Assembly: GCA_002327765.1 (NCBI GenBank)
Contig: DCUH01000022.1
Span: forward strand, 1 to 25,836
Length of the DNA: 25,836 bases
Source of the DNA: a bacterium UBA2219
GTDB taxonomy: Bacteria; Desulfobacterota; Deferrimicrobia; Deferrimicrobiales; Deferrimicrobiaceae
Reading direction: 5' to 3'
A program made the translations under genes and the position numbers. A model generated the notes under the pieces. That model saw nothing but the letters and a program-made list of their open reading frames with translations, did no database searches and was not told where the DNA came from. Each line of letters begins with the position of its first letter. Within the stretch, counting starts at the first letter, position 1. Shown here piece by piece: positions 7,193 to 11,470 of the stretch.

Positions 7193-7294
7193 CTATTTCC
7201 CGTGCGTCACCGCGGCGCACAGCAGTGATCGGTACAGTGCCGAGGGTCCTAACGAGCGCAGGACCACGTTCGATGCGGGGCGACGGGGTGTCAT
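7193..7294 (-). CDS. possible 33-residue ORF in the leftward leader
   Basis: An ATG with GGAGG six bases upstream opens a 33-codon frame (MTPRRPASNVVLRSLGPSAL and on) ending at TAG. It is the only frame in 6840-7343 with a proper ribosome site. The rest of that 500-base GC-rich interval shows no convincing gene. The protein could be a leader or a chance frame. Confidence 0.25.
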   Translation of the reverse strand: MTPRRPASNVVLRSLGPSALYRSLLCAAVTHGK

Positions 7295-7343
7295 GATCAC
7301 CCTCCGGGGGCCTCGCTCTAGCCGGACCGGACGCCGCCCCATC

Positions 7344-7418
7344 TGGTTGCGGGGGCGGGAGTTGAACCCGCGCCGTTGCGGTTATGAGCCGCATGCCCTG
7401 CCGCTGGGCGACCCCGCT
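7344..7418 (-). tRNA. tRNA-Met(CAT)
   Basis: The minus strand folds into a full cloverleaf. It has acceptor AGCGGGG/CCCCGCA, D arm GCCC-AGCGGCA-GGGC, anticodon arm TGCGG-CTCATAA-CCGCA, a five-base variable loop, T arm GCGGG-TTCAACT-CCCGC, discriminator A and encoded CCA. The anticodon is CAT. Position 1 is A and 72 is A, so the top pair is broken as in initiator tRNAs. However, the D-stem pair 11:24 is C:G and the anticodon stem lacks the three G:C pairs of initiators. It would be co-transcribed from the leftward promoter at 7615-7643. An Ile2 (lysidine) identity cannot be excluded. Confidence 0.88.
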
Positions 7419-7614
7419 GTTTCAAAGATCGAATCCTTTTCGGCCGACGCGCTATCGGCCCTTTCCGTTGGCCCGGGTGTCAGAGTTTCACCCTTGTCAG
7501 CCGTCCTCTCCGCTCCGGCAGGCCCGCCGCCGCTCTCCGCTTCCGATCCGCGCAACCCGCAGCCGAAGCCGCCTGGTCCGCGGTGTCGTCTCACGAGGAA
7601 GGGCGACGGAAGGG

Positions 7615-7638
7615 AATGTACCCAAACGTGGGTACATT
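7615..7638. promoter_or_regulatory. repressor operator OL
   Basis: A perfect inverted repeat has 10-bp arms, AATGTACCCA and TGGGTACATT, around a 4-base spacer AACG. The core TACCCA-N4-TGGGTA is shared with the two operators at 9015-9063. Binding would cover the -35/-10 spacer of the leftward promoter. Confidence 0.88.
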
Positions 7639-7643
7639 GTCAA
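7615..7643 (-). promoter_or_regulatory. leftward early promoter pL with embedded operator
   Basis: On the minus strand there is TTGACA (7643-7638, perfect -35), a 17-bp spacer, and TACATT (7620-7615, -10). The spacer is filled by the operator. Transcription would run through the tRNA and into the 6839-2487 operon. Confidence 0.8.
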
Positions 7644-7670
7644 TGGGATTTTTTTTATGGGTGTTGGAGG

Positions 7671-7699
7671 TTGTCATTGAGGGATTGTTAGGCTAATCT
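7671..7699 (+). promoter_or_regulatory. possible promoter of the PemK-like gene
   Basis: TTGTCA (7671-7676), a 17-bp spacer and TAATCT (7694-7699) precede the GTG at 7706 by six bases. Transcription from here would make a leaderless message. The -10 is poor, so this is tentative. Confidence 0.35.
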
Positions 7700-7705
7700 T
7701 TTCCG

Positions 7706-8119
7706 GTGATTACATTCCATCCCAATGCAGGAACCCTACTGATTTGTGACTTTTCGGGCTTTCAAGCGCCGGAAATGGTGAAGAAGCGTCCGGTGGTTGT
7801 TATTTCCGGAAGGCACCGCCGGGACTCTTTGGCGACGATCGTTCCTTTGAGTACCACCCCGCCAGCCATCACGAAAGACCACCACCACCTGATGGATCCC
7901 TTATCGCTGCCGGGGAATTTTTCGCGGAAGCCAACCTGGGCAAAGTGCGACATGATCGCGACAGTGGGGTTGTTCCGCCTTGATCGCGTCATGTTGAAAA
8001 ATCGCTTCGGGCAAAGAACCTACGTTTCCCCTAAAATCACTGACGATGACCTAAACGCGATCCTGCGCGGCGTCTTATGCTCGATCAACCTAAAGGACTT
8101 GACCTCTCTCGTCACATGA
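7706..8119 (+). CDS. PemK/MazF-family toxin-like protein
   Basis: The 137-residue protein matches the PemK/MazF layout, a small beta-barrel endoribonuclease fold. A start with GTLLICDFSGFQAPEMVKKRPVVVIS (about residues 9-34, shown here in parts) includes the RPVVVIS strand. VPLSTTPP follows at about 47-54, then a later WAKCDMIATVGLFRLDRV region and a C-terminal helix. Family members cut single-stranded mRNA and are normally paired with a small DNA-binding antitoxin. No antitoxin gene lies upstream or downstream here. The GTG start has no ribosome site, in line with a leaderless message. It lies alone between OL and the repressor, with a terminator after it. Confidence 0.75.
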   Translation: MITFHPNAGTLLICDFSGFQAPEMVKKRPVVVISGRHRRDSLATIVPLSTTPPAITKDHHHLMDPLSLPGNFSRKPTWAKCDMIATVGLFRLDRVMLKNRFGQRTYVSPKITDDDLNAILRGVLCSINLKDLTSLVT

Positions 8120-8159
8120 AATAGTATGAATTTGTCCCCGCTGAGTCGGGCTTGGAAGA

Positions 8160-8260
8160 CCACCCCTCCGGGGTGGCGTGCTCCGGAAGATGGCGAAGGC
8201 AAGCCATCCGGAGCACTGTGAAATTGAGAAGGCCCTCGGTGAAAACCGGGGGCCTTTTTT
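8160..8260 (+). ncRNA. candidate structured RNA ending in a terminator
   Basis: Three consecutive hairpins fill the 140 bases after the toxin gene. The first is CCACCCC/GGGGTGG (8160-8176, loop TCC). The second is GTGCTCCGG/CCGGAGCAC (8178-8186 with 8208-8216), enclosing ATGGC/GCCAT (8190-8194 with 8203-8207) and a three-base bulge. The third is the terminator stem at 8229-8256. The chain could be the 3' UTR of the toxin message, a processed small RNA, or an RNA that controls the toxin. It matches no riboswitch that I know. Confidence 0.4.
8229..8260 (+). terminator. Rho-independent terminator after the PemK-like gene
   Basis: AAGGCCCTCGG pairs with CCGGGGGCCTT (one G-T pair) around loop TGAAAA and runs into six T residues. 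The converging membrane-protein gene ends three bases beyond. Confidence 0.9.
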
Positions 8261-8262
8261 AA

Positions 8263-8643
8263 TCAATATGTATTATTCTGTTCACTAAGGTCGGGTTTGG
8301 CGTGAATGGCTTCTTGTATGCAGAAAACAATTTTAATAGAAAATAACGATATTACCACTGCAATCATATCTTTAATTTTAATTGGATCTCCATCATCTGT
8401 ATATGTAATTAAATCGCTTGGTATCCAGTAAAGCAAAACGCTTGCCCCTTTGTACACCACAGTGAGCCAGCTTAATATAACACATACAAAATACACCTTA
8501 TATCTGTAATAGATTCTTGCTTTTTCCTCCCACGCCATAAGATGAACGGAACTCATGTTTAGAAATAATATGTACGCGTGGAGCAGTATTGCAAACCCAG
8601 CAAAAGATATGCATCCAAATATTATGTTTTTCATATTAAACAT
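8263..8643 (-). CDS. AT-rich polytopic membrane protein, putative lysogenic accessory gene
   Basis: The 126-residue protein has three likely membrane segments, about residues 6-29 (IIFGCISFAGFAILLHAYIL), 49-72 (KVYFVCVILSWLTVVYKG) and 91-112 (DMIAVVISLFSIKIVFCI). Its base composition is far more AT-rich than anything around it, a sign of recent acquisition. It lies just downstream of the repressor gene on the same strand, so it would be made in the lysogen. That is where lambda keeps rexAB, and superinfection-exclusion proteins are often small membrane proteins. The function is inferred from context only. Met4 is another possible start, and no clear ribosome site is present. Confidence 0.75.
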   Translation of the reverse strand: MFNMKNIIFGCISFAGFAILLHAYILFLNMSSVHLMAWEEKARIYYRYKVYFVCVILSWLTVVYKGASVLLYWIPSDLITYTDDGDPIKIKDMIAVVISLFSIKIVFCIQEAIHAKPDLSEQNNTY

Positions 8644-8701
8644 AGGCCAGAGAAATCATACCGTCACCACGCCTACACGGCCTTTCCGGACATAACGTAC
8701 T

Positions 8702-8965
8702 TTACGGCGAGGCCGTGCCTTTCTTTTTCCCCTTGCCGGGCTCCGGGCCAGGCACAACCTTGAGTGGTTCTTGGCCTGAAAGCGCAGCGACGGGGATCCG
8801 AAGATTTTTGCTTATCCGCAGCAGCACGTCGTAGGAAGGTTTAACCTCCTCCAGTTCGTACCGCTGGGCTGACGACAGGGATACTCCGCATTTCTTTGCC
8901 CACTCCCGCCACGTAAGGCCGGACGCTATTCGCAGCAGCTTGATGTTTGAAGAGAAATCTGCCAT
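8702..8965 (-). CDS. Xre-family HTH protein, probable phage repressor
   Basis: The 87-residue protein has an Xre/Cro-type HTH at about residues 7-62 (NIKLLRIASGLTWREWAKKC, GVSLSSAQRYELEEVKPSYD, VLLRISKNLRIPVAALSG). A short Pro/Lys-rich tail (PGPEPGKGKKKG) follows. There is no C-terminal peptidase domain like that of lambda CI, so RecA-driven self-cleavage is not expected. It is transcribed away from the two operators and from the rightward lytic genes, which fits the repressor role. The ATG at 8965 has GAGG close upstream. Which of the two divergent HTH proteins is the repressor is inferred from direction. Confidence 0.8.
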   Translation of the reverse strand: MADFSSNIKLLRIASGLTWREWAKKCGVSLSSAQRYELEEVKPSYDVLLRISKNLRIPVAALSGQEPLKVVPGPEPGKGKKKGTASP

Positions 8966-9014
8966 TTCCTCGCGGACCCTCCACCGGAGCAAGTAAAGCG
9001 TACACACCTTGTTG

Positions 9015-9030
9015 TACCCATATGTGGGTA
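9015..9030. promoter_or_regulatory. repressor operator OR, repressor-proximal copy
   Basis: TACCCA-TATG-TGGGTA is the same 16-bp palindrome as OL. It is centred 33 bp (about three helical turns) from the next copy and 50 bases upstream of the leftward HTH gene. No consensus -35 overlaps it on the minus strand. Confidence 0.88.
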
Positions 9031-9038
9031 GAAATATC

Positions 9039-9067
9039 TTGACCGCGTACCCAACCATGGGTACACT
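9039..9067 (+). promoter_or_regulatory. rightward early promoter pR with embedded operator
   Basis: TTGACC (9039-9044), a 17-bp spacer holding the operator, and TACACT (9062-9067) have the same geometry as pL. The expected start point is at about 9074, only two bases before the ATG at 9076, so the Cro-like gene should be read from a leaderless message. Confidence 0.8.
9048..9063. promoter_or_regulatory. repressor operator OR, Cro-proximal copy
   Basis: TACCCA-ACCA-TGGGTA sits inside the spacer of the rightward promoter. Binding would block RNA polymerase. Confidence 0.88.
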
Positions 9068-9075
9068 CTCGCGAC

Positions 9076-9309
9076 ATGGAGAATCAGGCATTGATGCGCC
9101 CGAGCGCGTTTCGCGGAAATCTTAGATCCCTCAGAAAGGCCCGGGGGCTCTCGTTGAGGGCTGCGGCCAGGCTTATCGGGGTCTCTTTGTCCACGCTTCA
9201 GCGGTATGAGTCCCTGGAAACTTCCCCGTCGATTGAGAGAGTAGAAAAGATTGCCCGGGCCTTCAACGTCGATATTTCCGTTTTGATTACGGTTCCTGAA
9301 AGCCGGTGA
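9076..9309 (+). CDS. Xre-family HTH protein, probable Cro-like regulator
   Basis: The 77-residue protein is one HTH domain, LRSLRKARGLSLRAAARLIG (about residues 15-34) then VSLSTLQRYESLETSPSIERVEKIARAF (in part about 35-62). It is divergent from the 87-residue HTH protein and first in the rightward early transcript, the place of cro. The ATG follows the -10 box by eight bases and has no ribosome site, so it is probably a leaderless gene. Both HTH proteins could bind the same palindrome, as CI and Cro do. Confidence 0.8.
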   Translation: MENQALMRPSAFRGNLRSLRKARGLSLRAAARLIGVSLSTLQRYESLETSPSIERVEKIARAFNVDISVLITVPESR

Positions 9310-9353
9310 TTTATGTTTCGGATTCATATTTCCATTTTTGACAGAGATGAGGG

Positions 9354-9369
9354 CGTCAACTCACGTCAA
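9354..9369 (-). promoter_or_regulatory. direct repeat TTGACG-N4-TTGACG, possible CII-type site
   Basis: On the minus strand TTGACG occurs twice with exact 10-bp spacing (TTGA-N6-TTGA), between the Cro-like and CII-like genes. Lambda CII binds TTGC-N6-TTGC at the same map position to start repressor synthesis leftward. The -10 box at the expected distance is poor, so the call is tentative. Confidence 0.35.
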
Positions 9370-9390
9370 TAAAATTGCTGGGGGTTGCGC

Positions 9391-9744
9391 GTGGCCGCGA
9401 CACAGCTGAATCTTTCGTTTGAACCGCCGCAATTCGACACGCTAAAAGAGCTCATCAACCACGTCGTGTACTCTTGCGGTCGCCAGCAGAAATATATCGC
9501 CGCCGAGCTGGGCTGGAGCCCGTCGCAGTTCGCCCACATCCTCTCGGGGGACGACGGAAGGTCTTTCCCTGCGGAAAAGTTAACCGACCTGATCCGGATC
9601 ACGGCGCCGACGGGGCACCTGATCATCTATTGGCTGGTCGACCGGTTCCTCTCCGACGGGACTTCACGGCGAGACCGTGCGCTTTTTGCCGTCGAGACCA
9701 TGCTTCCGGAGCTCCAGCGTCTCATGGAGGACCTGAAGAAATGA
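9391..9744 (+). CDS. CII-like phage regulatory protein
   Basis: The 117-residue protein resembles the phage CII/CP76 regulator group. It has FDTLKELINHVVYSCGRQQK, then IAAELGWSPSQFAHILSGDD (a HTH at about residues 30-55), and FPAEKLTDLIRITAPTGHLI. The tail is helical (FAVETMLPELQRLMEDLKK). GTG 9391 lies six bases after GGGGG and is preferred over TTG 9385. It is second in the rightward early operon, in the place of lambda cII. It overlaps the next gene by ATGA. Its target may be the TTGACG repeat just upstream. Confidence 0.65.
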   Translation: MAATQLNLSFEPPQFDTLKELINHVVYSCGRQQKYIAAELGWSPSQFAHILSGDDGRSFPAEKLTDLIRITAPTGHLIIYWLVDRFLSDGTSRRDRALFAVETMLPELQRLMEDLKK

Positions 9745-9923
9745 CCCCCCTTCCCGACAGATCTTTCCCTGAGAAGCGGTGTGCTCGCTGCGGCGAATAC
9801 TGGCCGGCCGATGGAGAGTTTTTCCGCCCCGACAACAGGCGCGATCACCCGCGGCTTCACGCATGGTGCAGGGCGTGCGAGGCGGAACAGAAGGCGGAGC
9901 ACCGGCGGGGGAACGCAACATGA
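9741..9923 (+). CDS. small zinc-ribbon protein
   Basis: The 60-residue protein has two Cys pairs, CARCGEYWPADGEFFRPD (about residues 14-31) and CRACEAEQKAEHR (about 43-55), typical of small phage zinc ribbons. It is coupled by ATGA overlaps at both ends. The precise role is unknown. It may bind nucleic acid or a host protein. Confidence 0.75.
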   Translation: MTPLPDRSFPEKRCARCGEYWPADGEFFRPDNRRDHPRLHAWCRACEAEQKAEHRRGNAT

Positions 9924-10099
9924 CCCTCCTCCCCGACGCGCTCCGTGGTTTCCCCGTCCAGAACGCATTTCCGACGATTCTGATCGTGCTCGACGTGGCG
10001 GCGGCGGTCGTCTACTGGCACACGGGCGGCCTGGCCGAGTGGCGGAAGATCGTCTACTGGGGCGCCGCGGCTGCGCTGACGTACACGGTGACCTGGTGA
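9920..10099 (+). CDS. small two-segment membrane protein
   Basis: The 59-residue protein starts at an ATG overlapping the previous stop. Two membrane segments are visible, about residues 17-34 (FPTILIVLDVAAAVVYW) and 44-58 (IVYWGAAAALTYTVTW). It is the last gene before the inverted DUF5678/retropepsin cassette. No family is recognised. Confidence 0.65.
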   Translation: MTLLPDALRGFPVQNAFPTILIVLDVAAAVVYWHTGGLAEWRKIVYWGAAAALTYTVTW

Positions 10100-10119
10100 T
10101 GGCCCGCCAGCTGCGCAGT

Positions 10120-10554
10120 TCAGCCTTTCGGCGTTTTGATCGAGAACACTTTCCGCGGGTAATCGATCGTGAGGATGAATTTGGAGAGGAACTTGTTGGT
10201 ACCCAGCAGGATAACCCCGAGGTTCGGAAGAAAGTCCACTGGAGCGTCCGGGATCACGTAGGCGACGTGCCCCGAGGCGCCTCCGATCGGCATGATTTCG
10301 ATTCGCGTGGTGTGGGCGTAAGAGTTGGTCGCTCCGTTCCCGGTAGTGATCTGCTTCACGGCGCCCGCCGTCAAGGCGTGGCCCAGAATGGCCGCATAGG
10401 ACGCCGGGATGGCGCAGTCGTCGGCGCCGGTGTCGACGAGCCCCCAGGACTGCATAGAGCTGCCCGTGTGCGGGTTGATGATCCGGATGGGGAGCATGGG
10501 GCGGGGGCGGGATCCGGGGTGGATCGCCTGGAAGGGGTACTCGCTGATGGGCAT
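10120..10554 (-). CDS. retropepsin-like (clan AA) aspartic protease
   Basis: The 144-residue protein carries the single aspartic protease motif of the retropepsin fold, LVDTGADDCAIP (about residues 39-50), and a second conserved region, GVILLGTNKFLSKF (about 113-126). One-domain retropepsins work as dimers, with one catalytic Asp from each chain. The substrate is unknown. The gene runs against the surrounding lytic operon, 33 bases after a DUF5678-like gene on the same strand, and shares its promoter. A structural role in head maturation is unlikely because it lies far from the head genes. Confidence 0.85.
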   Translation of the reverse strand: MPISEYPFQAIHPGSRPRPMLPIRIINPHTGSSMQSWGLVDTGADDCAIPASYAAILGHALTAGAVKQITTGNGATNSYAHTTRIEIMPIGGASGHVAYVIPDAPVDFLPNLGVILLGTNKFLSKFILTIDYPRKVFSIKTPKG

Positions 10555-10587
10555 TATTTCAGTCCACGCGCCCGGGCGGGACGCGAC

Positions 10588-10797
10588 TCAGAAGATCTGC
10601 GTCATGTCCCCTTTGGGGACAAAAAGGATCACGGGGTCGGGCACGCCGCGCTTTTCCGAAAGCTTGACCACGCCTTCCGGAGTTTTGCCGGAGGCAACGA
10701 CGCGGTGACTCCTGAAGGACTCGAGCGCGACGTATTTTCCCGCGTGTTTTTTCTCGCTGACGAGGACCTGGACCTGTTTTTCGGCCGCGCGCTTCAT
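10588..10797 (-). CDS. DUF5678-like small protein
   Basis: The 69-residue protein shows the pattern KHAGKYVALESFRSHRVVAS (about residues 18-37), then a helix TPEGVVKLSEKRG, then DPVILFVPKGDM at the end. This matches the small DUF5678 type as I know it. Such genes are often found just upstream of retropepsin-like genes, and this is so here. ATG 10797 lies six bases after a good -10 box and has no ribosome site. A TTG at 10815 would lie inside the promoter. The function is unknown. It may be the substrate or a partner of the protease. Confidence 0.65.
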   Translation of the reverse strand: MKRAAEKQVQVLVSEKKHAGKYVALESFRSHRVVASGKTPEGVVKLSEKRGVPDPVILFVPKGDMTQIF

Positions 10798-10803
10798 GGG
10801 TTT

Positions 10804-10832
10804 CTTATACCGCAAACCGCGGCGCGTTACAA
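10804..10832 (-). promoter_or_regulatory. leftward promoter of the DUF5678/retropepsin pair
   Basis: On the minus strand TTGTAA (10832-10827), a 17-bp spacer and TATAAG (10809-10804) precede the ATG at 10797 by six bases. The predicted start point coincides with the ATG, giving a leaderless message. No repressor operator is present, so the pair may be expressed in the lysogen. Confidence 0.65.
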
Positions 10833-10865
10833 CCCCGGATTGTATGCAGAATACGGGTCTGCGCG

Positions 10866-11042
10866 ATGAGAAAGATCCCCGTGGCCCTCCGGATCAGGAA
10901 AGAAGAGCTCCCGTCGTACCTGTCGTCCGGCTGGCTGCACGTGCGCGACCTGCCGGCGCCTCCCAGTAAACCGTCCCGACAACCCCTGGAATGCGTCGTC
11001 GAGCGGGAGGTCATCCTGTGTGCTCCGAGTGCCCCTGGCTGA
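10866..11042 (+). CDS. small basic protein, unknown function
   Basis: The 58-residue frame MRKIPVALRIRKEELPSYL with GWLHVRDLPAPP after it begins the rightward genes again. Its end overlaps the next small gene in another frame. No ribosome site is obvious, and no family is recognised. The polar, folded-looking N-terminus and tight packing with neighbours argue for a real gene. Confidence 0.45.
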   Translation: MRKIPVALRIRKEELPSYLSSGWLHVRDLPAPPSKPSRQPLECVVEREVILCAPSAPG

Positions 11043-11128
11043 AGCGGCTGCTGTGCATCCTGGCGTGTCCCGCGGTGAACAAGGTCCTAGCAAGGATCGA
11101 CGACGAGCTCCAAAGCGAGGGGATGTGA
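11018..11128 (+). CDS. 36-residue Cys-rich mini-protein
   Basis: GTG 11018 lies eight bases after GGGAGG. The peptide has four Cys (C2, C5, C13, C17) with an amphipathic helix (CPWLKRLLCILACPAVNKVL) and an acidic tail. It overlaps the gene before it and abuts the next ATG. It may be a small zinc-binding protein. Its length keeps confidence low. Confidence 0.45.
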   Translation: MCSECPWLKRLLCILACPAVNKVLARIDDELQSEGM

Positions 11129-11470
11129 ATGGACAGGGAAGCCACACGAGATCCTGACAGTTCCCGTTGCGCCGGCCACGGATCCCGGGGGCGCTGCCAA
11201 CTGCGGGGGTCGATCGGCCGCTCTTCGGCGGGCGGAGGGAAGTGGTGGTGCCCCTGGCACCACGAGGTGATGGAGTACGGCACCTTCCCTTCGCGGGAGC
11301 ATTTCGAGCAGTTCCTGGACGACCGGGAAAAGCGCGGGGATACGACCTGGAAGCATAGGACCCGGGACGCCTGGTGGGACCTCGTGCAGGGCATCGCAGG
11401 CCTGGGATCGTGGGACTACAGGAAGGACACCGAGGAAGAAACGGAAAGATATATGGGGGCGCAGGCGTGA
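11129..11470 (+). CDS. zinc-finger-like small protein
   Basis: The 113-residue protein has Cys/His spacing CAGHGSRGRCQL (about residues 14-25) and KWWCPWHH (about 38-45), which could bind one zinc. The C-terminal half is acidic and aromatic (HFEQFLDDREKRG, TRDAWWDLVQGIAG). Such small proteins often stand before phage replication genes. The stop overlaps the GTG of the replisome organizer. Confidence 0.6.
   Translation: MDREATRDPDSSRCAGHGSRGRCQLRGSIGRSSAGGGKWWCPWHHEVMEYGTFPSREHFEQFLDDREKRGDTTWKHRTRDAWWDLVQGIAGLGSWDYRKDTEEETERYMGAQA

Noticed and set aside
7143..7394. An 83-codon minus-strand frame
   Set aside because: It starts inside the tRNA gene and has no ribosome site.
6981..7691. A 236-codon plus-strand frame
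   Set aside because: It runs across the tRNA and the operator. Part of its peptide is the antisense of the tRNA gene.
8160..8260. A known riboswitch such as GEMM (cyclic di-GMP)
   Set aside because: The hairpin order and loop sequences do not match that consensus, and the element follows a gene instead of preceding one.
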